Source of the DNA: Henckelia pumila
Lineage: Eukaryota > Streptophyta > Magnoliopsida > Lamiales > Gesneriaceae
Assembly: GCF_033568475.1 (NCBI RefSeq)
Contig: NC_133123.1
Span: 141,252,062 to 141,316,061, forward strand
Direction: 5' to 3'
Length of the DNA: 64,000 bases
Shown here: positions 1-12,613 of the stretch, in pieces
Layout of the letters: each line of letters begins with the position of its first letter
How positions within the stretch are numbered: position 1 is the stretch's first letter
Notes under the pieces: generated by a model
What the model was told of the DNA's origin: nothing
What the model saw: the letters and a program-made list of their open reading frames with translations, nothing else
Databases searched by the model: none
Program-made: the position numbers and the translations under genes

Positions 1-654
1 TGGCCCAACTGGGGGCCAATTTTATTTTTTTTTAAAAAAAAACTTTCTTGTATTTTTTGTGGTAATGATCAAATAAAAAATAATTCACATAGTCTTTATG
101 AAAGATAAGATCCAATACCAATTTAATTTTTTAAATCTAATTTAATGCACTTCAATGAGTTTAAGTTGCTAAACTTTTACTTTAATTTTTGTGGAGTTGA
201 ATTTATGGAGCTAATATCGAAATTATATAAAAATTGATATTATTTTTTATTGATTTAATGATTGTTTGAGATTTAAATAATGGGGTAAGAATTTTTTGAA
301 TATATAGAGTCATATAAGGTTAATGAATTTTTTTTAATGATTTTGAATTTTAAAATATCATTATGAATTACCGAGCTATATATTTATTTTTAATAATTAA
401 TAGGTATAACAAAATAATATCTAAAATATATCTTTAATATATATCTTGAGCTCAAAAGAGAAAAATAAACAAATGGAGGAGACATTATTTCAAATTTTCG
501 TTGTGATATTGACAAATATTTTAGTAGAAAGAATAGAAGAATAATTAGGGGATAATTTGGGGATTGAAAGTCATTGTTCACTGTTATTAACCACAACAAA
601 AGAACTCATTTTTATTATTCGCTTCAGGCCTCATCAAACACAGCTATGGCTGTG
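1..654. mobile_element. hAT-like non-autonomous element, right part (window-truncated)
   Basis: This stretch is nearly collinear with 23285-23936, the second copy of the same element. The right end reads GGCTGTG, a decayed form of CAGAGCCG in inverted orientation, and is followed by CATAAAAC at 655-662. The same CATAAAAC 8-mer flanks both sides of the complete copy at 23236-23936, as expected for a hAT target-site duplication. The left end lies outside the window. No transposase is visible. Both copies occupy the same paralogous site, so the insertion predates the segmental duplication. Confidence 0.7.
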
Positions 655-662
655 CATAAAAC

Positions 663-1339
663 ATAGTTAATCCAACAAGACTTGAACTGAGTCAATACAA
701 TTTTCTCCTCTCGATGCTAGAAATAAAACCATAGCGATATTGTACTCAAAACACTTGTAAAATCATTTTCTTCGATCTCGTTTATAAGCTAGTCTCGTTT
801 TCTCAGTGCAGAACCAATTCTACCGAGAAAACATTAAACTATCTTGCAAGGCATAAAAATATATTAGGTAAATACCTAACATCAAATAATTTAAATAATA
901 ATTTTATACTTCATAAATAAAATTCATAAAACCATTAAAATTATTTAACACAATAAATAAATGTATATTTAAATACATGAAATATCAACTTTTAAATATT
1001 CACACATGCAACACATAAAAATATTTAATTAAGAATAAATTTAAATCATAAATAATAAAATACAATAACTTAAAATGCATTTAATAAATCATGAATAGAT
1101 TTATGGATTTTTCATATATTAGGAACAAGTAGTAGTTTTGTTTTGTTGGTTAATCAGTAAAGATTTGGGATATAATGACAACGAAGAGTCAATAGAAACA
1201 GAGAAATATACAGTTAGCACACACATTTATTTATTATTCATTAATTAATTAATTAATTAATACACACAACAATAACATAGACGCATGCATCACATACTAT
1301 ATATATAAACTAACACCTTGAAACAAGATTTAAATATTC
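663..1339. other. downstream spacer of reductase copy 1
   Basis: This is AT-rich sequence without a coding frame. It contains ATTAATTA runs (about 1240-1260) and aligns with 23945-24971 in the paralogous unit, which has an extra roughly 300-bp insert. It probably includes the 3' UTR and polyadenylation region of copy 1, but no single signal can be singled out. Confidence 0.5.
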
Positions 1340-3405
1340 TTAAACAAACTGATGAAGATACTCTTCCACTGTTTTGTATTCAACCTCTGGATAAAGCTCC
1401 GAGGCCTCAATCCCGAATGTGGGATCGATCTCGTAGTTTGAAAAAACCCCCTTCACAAAAATGGAGTGGTTGAGTGACAGCAAGAATTTGCTTATATAGT
1501 TTGGAGCTGCTGCAATTTGTTTCAAGATTTGCTCTTCGTGAACATACTCTTTCTCCAGTGTTTTACCAATCTTCTTCTCCCATAAGGAAACAAGATCATT
1601 GAATGAATAGATATTCTTGGGTGGGTTGATGTATAGATTCTTGTTCAGTGTTCTCGGATCATCCACTGCTTTGATCGTATATGTCCCAATATCGTGCTCA
1701 TAATTGAATACAGCTGCATGCAAAGCAGGGAACAAATTAATACGAAGAAAAAGAACCATTTATTTCTTAGATTAGATGGATATATGATTGATTTAATAAA
1801 ATTAATTATTCTGTATGAAAAAAAAAATATATGATACGTACCTTTGACGTTACCATCTCCTAAGATAATCACTTTATCTCTTGGAGGAGCAGTAGCGCCT
1901 GGTTGAATTAGCGTTGAAAGCGAATAGCCTGCGAAATAGTTGGACGCCACATAGGTGTAAGGTATGCCTTGTGCTTCCACTGCTCTGCGGATTTGAGCTT
2001 TAGTTTCAAATACAGACTTCACTGGTTCGACCCCACTAGCACGATCTACATCGTTACCGAATTCCGAAGGCAAGAATCTCTATACAACAAAAATGGTACG
2101 TAATTTGGATTTACACATCACAGTCTGCGCGGAATACAGATTTCACTTGCTAATTCTCATGGAAATGAATTCACCCATTTTCTTTTTGGATGGCATGATT
2201 GTTATGGATCTTTCCCAGAATTTACCTCATGGATTATATTCTTCTGTAACGCTGGTTCTTAATTACATTCCTCCAAAGTTTAGGCAGTGCTTGATCCATA
2301 GCCGAGACCTTATAGATTTAAATTGAATTTGGTTGAGTAGATTATGAAATTTAATTTGATGGATTCCTTACTTGATGCATGGGCTCTTTTTGACAATATG
2401 ATATTATAAGGCAGCCCAATCATATTTCAGACATTACCACCACTCTAAGCTATTAGTGGATCCATTGGATATGATCACATATACAAAATTGGGACTGTCG
2501 GGACATATCATGCAATTGAAGCAGCTGGCGTGATTTGTTCTGGGTTTATTCTTCACCGATGAATTTATAAGTTTCTATTTATTTTGTAAAATCAAAGACT
2601 GGGATTAGATTTTAGACATGGTTGGATTTGTTTTAAGGTAATCTGTGAATCTGCTGAGATTCTGGTACTTCAACTTTTGGACAAGTCAAATTTATATAAA
2701 TTAAAGCAACATACGTAGTTTTGTGAAATTTTGTTAGAAGCCGAGAATTAATTATTACAAGTTTTCCCAAGCAATCTACCTCAGCCTCTTTTGGTTGTTT
2801 CGTATCAGTTACTGAATTATACATCCGTGCGGATTAATTTTCCAGTTGATTAATGTCTTCTCGTGCCCTTATATCTAGATATGAAATCAACCCAAATTTA
2901 AGAGTCAAACAACTTACACCACATGCACAAGAATACATCATTGATATACAAGAGGAAAAATGAAGCCAATTACCTTAACATTTCCAGCCTCTTTAATAGC
3001 AGGAATGATCTTCACTTGATCAGCCAACTGAAAGAGACCAACAGTGGATATGACCACATCCACTTGCTTTATAGCCTTCACCAAACTCTCCTGATCATTC
3101 AAATCACCCTGCATATAAAAACAGAAGTCCCCAATCAATCAAGAATATTCCTCGATCGATCCACGGAGAATAAGGGAAGCAATTTTCTTTTATCAAAATA
3201 AATACAAAAACGTAATTAGTACAATAAGAATTGTGACACCAGAGTTCTTGAAACCATCCACGATTTTGCCTTTAACAGGATCAGAAACGGTGCTCTCTCT
3301 GAACAAAGCAAATGTGGGGTGGCCGGATTTAACACTTGCTTCCAACACGAATTTGCCTATGGACCCTGTTCCTCCGATGATCAGAATCTTGCTCCTCTCG
3401 CCCAT
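1340..3405 (-). CDS. PCBER: PCBER / isoflavone-reductase-like NADPH reductase, copy 1 (intact, four exons)
   Basis: Exons on the minus strand are 3223-3405, 2974-3108, 1842-2079 and 1340-1713, all with GT-AG introns. They give a 309-aa open frame, against about 307-308 aa usual for phenylcoumaran benzylic ether reductases. The N-terminal Rossmann NADPH-binding motif GGTGSIG is at residues 11-17. The family segment RFLPSEFGNDVD starts exon 3, and the conserved catalytic-type lysine is K133 in FETKAQIRR. The typical C-terminal exon ends LHQFV. The family reduces benzylic ether linkages of 8-5' neolignans in the cytosol, or isoflavonoids in relatives; the substrate here is inferred only. Oddities are an A-to-P change in VKIIPAIKEAG, a VASNYFAGY variant, one extra residue near 257-262, and KGVFSNYEI where copies 4 and 5 have KGDQTYF-I. 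Intron 2 is 894 bp, far longer than in copies 4 and 5. Confidence 0.9.
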
Positions 3406-3498
3406 CTGCTTGCCCCCTTTTTTTTTTGGTCAACTCAAGAAGTACTTGTGATAAAGAGATGTGATTACTTGATATTAAAGAATATATGGGGTGCTATG

Positions 3499-3535
3499 TT
3501 GCGTCTCGTGTAAGCCTATATATACACAACTCACG
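3499..3535 (-). promoter_or_regulatory. core promoter of reductase copy 1 (TATA box 3517-3524)
   Basis: On the minus strand the order is GTGTATATATAGGC followed directly by TTACACGAGACGCAA. The TATA box lies 112 bp upstream of the ATG at 3405. The same arrangement occurs before copies 3, 4 and 5, which supports a real core promoter rather than a chance AT run. Confidence 0.65.
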
Positions 3536-3674
3536 ATATATAATATAGGTTTTATTTTATTTCATTTTAAAAGGCTATATTTAGGAAAATATCATATCTA
3601 AATTGAACGATCAATATACATGTGGGGTACTCCATTAATGTTTGATCAATAGATCTTGATTCTTGCTTGATCTA

Positions 3675-3927
3675 TTATTAAATAATATAATATATTAATA
3701 TGGAGAAAGCGACGTGAACTCTTCTCTCTCTGCGTCCAGATTCTCTTTCGTCTCTCTTGAAATCGTGAGACGAGTGAGAGAATATGCGGTGGGGGTTGGC
3801 GGCAGCGGCAACGATCGTCTAAAATTTTTTGGAGAAATATTTCAAGAGAGACGAAAGAGAATCTGGACGCAGAGAGAGAAGAGTTCACGCCGCTTTCTCC
3901 ATATTAATATATTATATTATTTAATAA
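3675..3927. repeat. near-perfect long inverted repeat (foldback / hairpin)
   Basis: The arms are 3675-3763 and 3839-3927, 89 nt each. They are reverse complements with one visible mismatch (GCGACGTG against GCGGCGTG), and the loop is 75 bp (3764-3838). The paralogous site near 27455 lacks it, so it arrived or formed after the duplication. It lies about 270 bp upstream of copy 1 and would fold into a long dsRNA hairpin if transcribed. Confidence 0.9.
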
Positions 3928-6158
3928 AGAAAAGTGGCATGGCTGCCACATAGATTGGGTGCACATAAGTGCTCACTAATTATTTCTCACAATATCAAAT
4001 TTATATATATATATATATATATATACCTTAGGGTACTAATTTAACACTCGACAAAAAACACATTTCATTTTTCATAAATTTGTTAATAAAAAATCTATAA
4101 TCATCTATTTTTAAAAATTACAAACTTTATCGTTGCAAATCTTTGACCAATGTCGATTAGTTTAACTGAAATATTGGCATGAGTACTTTTAGTCTATTAT
4201 ATCAAAGTAAATATTTAAAAATATATCAAAGTAAATATTTAAAAAACAAAAAACATATAGGAAATTAAAGAAAGAAAAAGAAGATTTCAAATTCACGTTC
4301 TATCTTAAAATTCAAACATAACTTTTAGTCTATTATATCAAAGTAAATATTTAAAAATATAGTCATTGATAAATATAATATAAATAATTTTTTCTGCATA
4401 TCAATTATATCACTTGGTCAATTGACCTCATTCGTGTGCCACCTATATCTGATTAAAATATAGTTGTATTTTATTGGTGGGTGAAATATATTTTTGGTTT
4501 TGTATTTTTTTTTAATTTTTGTTCCTATTAATAGTGGATTATATTTGTATTTTTAGTCCTATAACTTGTATTTTTTTAATTTTTGGTCATGTTAATTATA
4601 AATTTGTCATTTTACTCCTATAACTTTATATTGTTTTCTTTTTTTTATCATTAAACTTTTATTTGCTTTCTTTTTCAGTCTTTTTTTATTACCTCAATAC
4701 ATGATAAAATCCAACCAAAAAAGGATCAAAAATAAAAATAAAAATAGCATACAAGTTAAAAGAATAAAAAATGAAGCAAATCTATTTGACAATAAATTTC
4801 GAATCTCAACCACTTATTTGTTTATGTTATAATAATATGTGGTTAGAAGTTAAAAACCCCAATCTACTAGTTTTTATGTTAAAATCTATTTGGCAATAGA
4901 TTTCGAATCTCAACAACTTATTTTTTTAAGTCAGATTGAATTCACCGTAATATGTATCCTCTAAATCATCCCTTCAAAGTTTTTTAGGTTGTGTTTGGAT
5001 TATTGAATTATTTAAAATATATTAGAAAAATGCACGTACGTTGCATGTATCAACAATTTTTTTTATTGAAACCAAAGTTATCAAATTTTGAATTTTTAGT
5101 TTTATTAAAATCAAGTCAAATTTTGTAGCATATTCATGTCATTTGATTATATATCTTGTTCTTAAAAATAGGAGTATTCGTCACTTTGAAGGATATCAAA
5201 TTTTTTTCAATAATTTTTTTTGGAAAATATAATCAAAATACATTTTGCCAAATTTGCAGAAATTCTGGTTTGAACAACTGACAATTAACTGCAAGCTTCT
5301 TGTAGAATTTAGGCAAATTTGTTATGGCCTTCCCACAAGGGAAAAAAGGAAAATAAATCTCTGTTTTTCAATGGAGTATTACATTAGTCTCGCGGTTTTT
5401 AGTAATTCTTTTTAAACAAATCAAATTTATGAGGTCATCATATAATATCTTTTTACCCGTCTGATTCTATATATGAATCTTGATCTCAAATATATACAAG
5501 TCAATGCCCAGTTCTTTAATTTGCATTTCTTGGTAAAGGAACACAACAGGTGACATGGTTTTTAATATTCATTGTAAGATTGGAAACTTATCGCTTTACG
5601 AAAAGTTCATGTTGCGAACGTAGTCGGAAGAAGATAGCAAGGATCTATGACCACAATAAACGCCACACTGCACTACAATTTATTTTTTTTAAAAGATGCA
5701 CTATTTTTAGAGATGGATTTTGTAACAACTTGGTTAACAGAATTAATTAGATTTACTCTTTTTTTGACATGGGAAACTGCAGTCGCTATTTTGCGGTGCG
5801 CTCTGGATAAAGCCCCGAACTAACGCAATTGCTTGCAAACTACGCTAGTCAGGTAAACCACACTAGGCAAACCTTGTGTGACAGGCTAGCCCAAGAAAGT
5901 GTTGGTAAAGGAAAACGAACTCCTGACCTATGGCTAAAAGTTTACCTACTCCACCAACTTGAACACCCCGTAAGTGCATTAATCAGATTTACTTGTTTTC
6001 TAAGTAGTATACACAAAACAGAGATAGAGTAGAAATAGAGAAAATAAGCAGAAACGCACATTTATTCATTAATAATTAATAATAATAATTAACACACAAC
6101 AATAACACAGGCAACAAACACACATACTGTAACACAACCTTGAAACAAGATTTAATTC
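3928..6158. other. inter-reductase spacer, unit 1
   Basis: This is AT-rich non-coding sequence that is largely collinear with 27460-30970 in unit 2, with several indels. It contains a (TA)n run at about 4001-4024. The block GAGTTCTAAGCAT...CCTTAGGCAT, which is conserved upstream of copies 3-5, is missing here: sequence jumps from TGAGTACTTTT (about 4188) to a short direct repeat TATCAAAGTAAATATTTAAA (about 4200-4240). I see no gene. Confidence 0.5.
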
Positions 6159-6612
6159 TCAAACAAATTGATCAAGATACTCTTCCACCGTTTTGTATTC
6201 AACTTCTAGATAGAGCTCCGTAGCCTCAACCCCGAACGACGGATCGATCTCGAAGTATGTCTGATCCCACTTAACATAGATCGAGTGGTTGATTGAGAGT
6301 AAGACGTTGGCAGGGAATGGAGTTTCAGCAATTTGTTTCAAGACTTGTTCTTCGGGAACATACTCTTTCTCCAGTGTTTTACCAATCTTCTTCTCCCATA
6401 ACGCAACAAGGTGGTTGGATGAATAGATATTCTTGTGTGGCTTGATGTACAGAACCTTGTTCAATGTTCTTGGATCATCCGTTGCTTTGATGGTACATGT
6501 CCCGTCTCCCGATATCGTGCTCATAGTTGAAGACATCTACAAAGCGTGGACAAATACAAAGAAAAGACAACATCAGAATGGTATGTAATTCTTTGATGGA
6601 TGATTAATTTGT
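6159..6612 (-). pseudogene. reductase copy 2, last-exon remnant
   Basis: Positions 6159-6536 match the final exon of the reductase family, ending LDQFV, and are closest to copy 4 (KIGKTLEKEYVPEEQVLKQ, ETPFPANVLLSINHSIYVK). Sequence 6537-6612 matches the following intron of copy 4 and then homology stops, so exons 1-3 are missing. A 7-bp insertion at about 6500-6507 (GAGACGG-like on the minus strand) shifts the frame near the exon start. KGDQT has become KWDQT and ELYPEV has become ELYLEV. The breakpoint at about 6612 marks where unit 1 was truncated. Confidence 0.85.
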
Positions 6613-7524
6613 ATATATTTTTGTTTATTAGAGCCTATTTTTACGATGTTTTGATTGTTCTTATTTGAAATTTTGTTTGGATTTGAGAGTGTAAGCATTA
6701 CTTGGTTATATTGTATTTCAATAACTTTTAAAACTGTCCATATTATATTTCAATATCTGTTATTAAAGTTTGTAAATAATTATGTTACTTGTAGACATAT
6801 TTTTTTGACAGTTTGCATGCTTCATCTTTCGAGATTTTTCATTGATAGTGAAAAGGTTGTGAAATAATCTCGTGTTAGCAAGTTGCAACTTTCAATCGTG
6901 GTGTTTATTCATGCATACAATTAGAGTGTCTAGCTCATGACACGAATGCCATATTCAGATATTAATAAGTTGTAAAGATGAACAAAGATTGATCCAACGA
7001 TTATATTATCAAATTTAAATGGATTGTTGGAGAGAAAATTCAAGTAATTTATTAATTTTTTTTTTTATCATTATGCTTATAGTTTGTAGTTTGAGAGATT
7101 GAACTTTGATTTTTTTAAATCATCATGGAGTTTCGTGGTATGTTTACATTATGTGTTGATAAAAAAACAATATTAATTGTTTAAATTTTATGATGATGTA
7201 TTGAACTATTCATTTTGTAGCTACTCAGTCGAGTATGAACTTTAGGTACCCTAAGTGTGCACAACTTCATTTTTTTGAAAATTTTTAAAAGTGGAGAAAC
7301 TCAATTATAAATAATCTTAGATTCAGCATAACAAGTAGAAATTGTAGAGCGTTCTTCGAATAAGTTGAGTATGATATTCAGATAATTGAGAAGTACGTAA
7401 AATAAGTCGAGTGTATATATTTTCGTTTTTTATGAGTACGTGTTTAAGAGTGTAGAAAACAAGGTACAAATAATATTTTTTGGAGAATGTGTATTCATAG
7501 GTCGAGTGTGTGTATTCAATTGTA
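6613..7524. other. unassigned AT-rich sequence
   Basis: No coding frame with recognisable content, no inverted repeat ends and no clear tandem structure were seen. It lies between the truncated copy 2 and the start of the satellite-like array. Confidence 0.4.
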
Positions 7525-8256
7525 TATCTATTCGTGCCACAAATGTCCAAATTATTATATAATTATTCTGAATTTGAGATACTTTTGAACCTAATTTATT
7601 TTTACTTGAAAAAGTGTATCTTAGTGGTTCAAAATTTTATCTTGATAAGTAGAATAACTTATGCTAAATTAGATCTCATGAGTACTCTTATTTTTCATGT
7701 GTTGTGTCAAACTCTAAGATCACACATGTTATTTTAATAGTTGAATTCAAATACAAGCATCGTCTTATCATATTCAATATTTTTTTAAGTTTATAATTAC
7801 ATCTAGTTACATAATTGTAGACGTTGGAATTGAATAGTATCACCACATATGATTTAATTCTATAATGAGAAATATACATTACTTTTCTACATTTGTCAAA
7901 GTAGCACACATGATATTAGATTATCAATATCAATGTAATTGGGTGACAAATAATGTTACATTGAAATATCATCATAAGCATCATAATGTCTGTTATGCAT
8001 TAAATCATAACATCTTCGCATTAGTGCAAAAAATGAGTCTTTTATACCCAAGTGCTTCTCTATTTGTGCCAAAAATATCCGACATTATTCCAAATTAATA
8101 TAAAATGATTCTGAATCCAAGATAATTCCAACCTAATTTATTTTCACTTTGAAAAGTCTATCTTAGTGGCTCAAAATTTTATCTCGGTAAGAAGAACAAC
8201 TTATGCTAAATTAGATCGCATGTGTATTCTTATTGTTCATGTATTGTGCTAAACTT
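7525..8256. repeat. satellite-like tandem repeat array, left segment
   Basis: The anchor TTTGTGCCANAAATRTCC occurs at about 7533 and 8066 here and again at about 14760, 15328 and 21516. After removing the Copia and CACTA insertions, the spacings become about 533, 569, 568 and about 535-593 bp. A monomer of about 0.53-0.57 kb is therefore repeated about five times. Monomers are diverged and contain no long ORF. The last 5 bp before 8257 (AACTT) are the Copia target site. Confidence 0.8.
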
Positions 8257-9406
8257 TGAAAGGATAATTATTCCTTGATATCTTTCCATGTTTTGAAAGA
8301 TTGTATTAATGTGTTTTGCCTTTCTATGATTGTTAGTTAATATTGTGAAAGATTTATTGTGATATTTTGCCTTTCTTGGATTGATATTTTTTCCTATCTA
8401 AGTGTTTGAGATATTTTAAATAGGAATTGTTTTATTATAGAATAAGATATTCATATTTCTTAAAGAGCTTAAATATTTACTTGATTATTTTGTAGGAGAT
8501 ATTATGCACTTATCATAATATATCTTTATCTCCTAACTTAATATTATTTCCTTATCGTTGTAGATTGGTTCAAGTTTGAAAGGAAATATGATCAAGTCTT
8601 TTTGGAGATAAGCTGACACGCTTAAATAGAAGAAGAGGGTGTAGAGATTGATGCGGCTTGGAAAAAAACGAGAGAGAGCAGAAAAGAGAGATCAAAGCCG
8701 TAGATGAGGATTTGAGCGTACAAAATAAAAGACACAACCAAGTGAGATTTTTTAGAGAGCTTTTGAGCGTACATCACGAGAATTCAGAATACATATTTGA
8801 AGCTCGTTTCTACAACCATTGGTCGTGGTCTACTTGATTGTCGTTGAAGATTTGAGAGCATTGAAGATTCAAGAGTGTTGCTCTCGTGTGTTCGGCATCA
8901 AGGATTCATCTCCGTGTTTCTGTTTATTTATTCTACTTTGTATAGAATTTTAGGAGATGATTTTATTTGTTTATTTTCTCACTCGTTCTTGAGAAAATTG
9001 AGTTTTGAAATAATTCACTAGTTTTAGGGTTTTGTAAACTCTTTGATTTATTTTCTAGTGAAAGTTTTGCCCTGCAAAAGTATTTTATACTTTTGCTTAA
9101 ATATTTGAGTCTGATTTTTTTGGTTGCTTATCTATTTTATTCATACTTTCATAAATTCTGATGCATGTTAATCAAGGTGTTATTGAAGATGTTTTCAATA
9201 CCTTGTGACAACATCTGAATCTATTTGTATGTGCAAACTTTTATTACTTTAGTACTTGTACATATTTACTCTTGAGTATTTATATTGTTGGTTTGCTGTT
9301 ACTATTCACGTTTTAATATTTCCGCTGCATGTTGTGTAGGATGTTGTCAACATCTAGTGACAACATCTTATTCTGATAGTTTTTATGAACCATGATATTC
9401 CTTACA
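8257..9406 (+). repeat. Copia-1 5' LTR
   Basis: The LTR is 1150 bp and runs TG...CA. Positions 8803-9406 match 13765-14376, the surviving right portion of the 3' LTR, with few differences. It contains two copies of the element's recurrent GATGTTGTCAAC / GTGACAACATC motif, at about 9176-9214 and 9339-9369. Confidence 0.88.
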
Positions 9407-9471
9407 AGTGGTATCAGAGCCTACTCTTGATACACTAAGAGCTGATTCTGGATTATTTTTTCAGGAATATT

Positions 9472-12260
9472 ATGGAGTCAACAACAGCAAACTTATTCTT
9501 CAAACCTCAAGAAGTATTTGAATTGGATTTGGGAGATGACTCGATGTCACTCATCACAAAGAAGTTTGATGATTATCTGAAGAAGATGAGGGAGACAAAG
9601 AAGACCGATCAGAAACTCAATGCTCCACTTTTTCCGGCTGCTAACAAAACTCTGAAAATTGGCGGGCCTGATCAATCATCAAAGAAGTTTCCTGATCCTC
9701 CAAAACCAAAGCCACAGCCTACTGTTCTTGTAAAGTCTGGAAGGAAACGTAAGTATGTTTGTCATTACTGTCATAGACCTGGTCATATCAAACCATATTG
9801 TTTTAAGTTGCAGGAATATTACAGACAGAGATCTGCATTGAAGATGTTGCCTAAGGTGTTGCCAACACCCTCCCACAACATCTCCAGAAATATATCTACT
9901 GTGAAGAAAGGTTTGGGGTACCAAAAGCTGATATTAACCATTATATGATTTATACTGCTTTGAGAACTAATGTTTCAGGTGCTTGGTACTTTGATAGTGG
10001 AAGTTCACGTCATATGACAGGTTCAAGACAATTTCTCACAGATTATGTTGAACTGAAAAGTGGGAAAGCGACTTATGAAGGAGGTTCACAAAGAAATATC
10101 GTAGGAAAAGGCACACTGGATGTTGCTGGTTTGCCTAAACTTTGCAATGTGCTACATGTTGAAGGACTAACTGCAAATTTAATAAGCATTAGCCAGCTTT
10201 GTGATGATAATTTGGATGTGCAATTTGATAAGAAATTATGCAAAGTTTTTGATAGCTCTGACATGTGTTTGATGACAGGTACGAGATCGTTTGATAATTT
10301 CTATCAACTTGGAGAGGAGATGACATGTAGACATTCAAAGGTGGATGAATTTAACCTATGGCATCAAAATTTGAGACATGCAAACTTCAAAAATTTGAAG
10401 AACTTAAGTAAGTTTGATACTGTTAGAGGTATGCCTAATCTAAAATCTGGAATTCCATTTAGTTGTGAAGCATGTCAAAAAGAAGCAGACCAGGGTGTCA
10501 CACCAAATGTTGCCAACATCTGAGACAACACTCTGTCTTCAGCTTGTACATTTGGACTCGATGAGTCCAATGGATGTGGAAAGATGTGGAGGTAGGAAAT
10601 ATCCTGTTGTTTGTGTAGATGATTTTTCACTATATACTTGGGTAAGATTTGTGAGAAAAAAATCAGTATTTGATGTTTTTAAGAATTTTCTCACAAGGAT
10701 TGTGAATTTTCACAAATTGAAGGTGACCAGAATTCTTACTGATTATGGTAAGGAGTTCGAAACTCTTCTTTTGAGAATTTATGTGATAAGAAAGGTATTT
10801 ATCATGAATTTTATGCTCCCAAAACCCTACAATATAATGAATTTGTTGAAAAAAAGAATATAACTTTACAATAGATGACTAGAGTGATGTTAAGTTCTGA
10901 AAATGTCTCAAAATATTTTTGGACAGAAGCCTTAAACACATCATGTCACACGTAAAATTGAGTATTCTTGAGGAATGATTCTACTATGACTTCTTATGAA
11001 ACTCTCATGGGAAAGAGGCCGAACCTTAAGTACTTTCATGTTTTTGGCTGTGTATATTACGTTTTGAATTATATTTGATCATTTTGCAAAGTTTGATGCT
11101 AAAAGTGACAAGTGTTTGTTCTTAGGTTATTCTTTGGATATTCAAGCTTACATGATGTTTAACTTAAGAACTCGAACAATTTTTGAGTCTATTAATGTTG
11201 TTTTTGATGACTTTGCAGATCTGAAGAAGAAAAATGTCGAAGATGAAGTTTATGATCTGTTTGAAAATTATGGAAATTTAGATGTTGTCCAAGGTGTTAC
11301 AACACCTGTGACAACACCTCCTACAGAATCTCCAGAAACAAAAATTTGAACAATCCACTGCTGAAAATGAGGATGAAGACAGTGAGGTCATTGGAGATGT
11401 GCATGGAGATATGCAAACCCGAAGGAAAGAAAATGTGGATTATCGAAAGATGGTTGGACTAATTTGCATGAACTCCACGTTTTCACATGTAAGATTTTCG
11501 TGCTTTGTGTCAAACAGTGAACCCCAAAAGTTTGGCATTGTATGGATTGTAGCAAGCATCACGTGCATGGTATGGAAGATTAACCAAATACTTGCTCAAT
11601 CTTGGATTCAAAAGAGGTGAGATTGATAAGACATTGTTTGTGCAAAAGTCTCAAGGTAATATTCTTATTTGCCAAGTTTATATGAATGACATAATCTTTT
11701 GTGCTTCTTGTGAAAAACTTGTCGATGAATTTGTGAAGTGCATGTCGTCTACTTTTGAGATGAGTATGGTTGGTGAATTGAATTATTTCTTGGGATTGCA
11801 AGTGAAACAAATGCATGATGGAATTTTTGTGTGTCAAATACAGTGTGCTAGAAATCTTGTGAAAAAGTATTTGAATGAAAATTGTAAACATATGCGTACA
11901 CCAATGAGGTCAAGTGAAAAACTGTCGAGGGAAGATGTTGTCAAAGGTGTTGACAACACCCTCTACAGAAGCATAATTGGAAGTATCTTGTTTTTTGTGA
12001 TACTGGGCTAAATATCATGCTTAGTTGAATATGTACATTGATAATTCAAGCGTTATTGATATATGCAAAAATCCAGTACAACACTCTCGAACCAAACACA
12101 TAGACATTTGACATCATTTCATTAGAGATTTGGTCGAGAAAGGCATGATCTGTATTGAGTTTATTAGAACGGATAACCAATTAGCTGATATTTTCACCAA
12201 AGCATTGGATTTTGAGAGATTTTCTAGTCTAAGGAAGTCTCTCAGTTTGTGTGCATTATA
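9472..12260 (+). pseudogene. Copia-1 gag-pol remnants
   Basis: 9472-9948 encodes a shortened gag. The capsid N-terminus is missing, but the zinc knuckle C-HY-C-HRPG-H-IKPY-C is present. 9945-10523 has the aspartic protease motif WYFDSGSSRHMTG and a GAG-pre-integrase segment (LWHQNLRHANF). 10465-10863 is integrase core (RILTDYGKEFE). 11116-11349 is the end of integrase. 11592-12011 is reverse transcriptase, with the catalytic YVDD box changed to YMND. 12034-12260 reads as the RNase H C-terminus (ADIFTKAL) and ends at a stop. Several frames, stops and an internal deletion between RT and RNase H make it non-functional. Confidence 0.88.
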
Positions 12261-12475
12261 GATAGAACTGAGATGTTGTCTGGAGTGTTGCCAACACCTA
12301 AGACAAAACTTTTTCATGCATGTGCATTTTTAGGATCTTTAGGCATTTTGCATGCATGCATTCATTTTGTTTTGTGATGTGTTGGATACTTTGTAACCAT
12401 TGACCAGTTTTCACTTAGGATTCTCTGAAAAAATATTTTTACAGTCGAATGAAGCTTAATGGATAATGAGTTCTG

Positions 12476-12613
12476 GCAAAATTACTGAGTAGTGGAGGGA
12501 TGTTCGTATATTCCATGATCTTGTCCCAAGTGAAAAGTAATTTTGCAAAATTGCTAAGTAGTGGAGGGATGTTCGTGTATTCCATGATCTTGTCCCAAGT
12601 GAAAAGTGATTTT
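12476..12613 (+). repeat. 69-bp tandem duplication in Copia-1 3' region
   Basis: Copies are 12476-12544 and 12545-12613. They share GTAGTGGAGGGATGTTCGT and ATCTTGTCCCAAGTGAAAAG with a few substitutions. The duplication is downstream of the RNase H stop, in the element's 3' untranslated part. A minus-strand ORF across it merely repeats the same peptide and is not a gene. Confidence 0.85.

Noticed and set aside
2093-2326. 77-aa plus-strand open frame opposite reductase copy 1
   Set aside because: It lies in the enlarged intron 2 and overlaps its edge. The related sequence in copy 3 does not preserve the frame.
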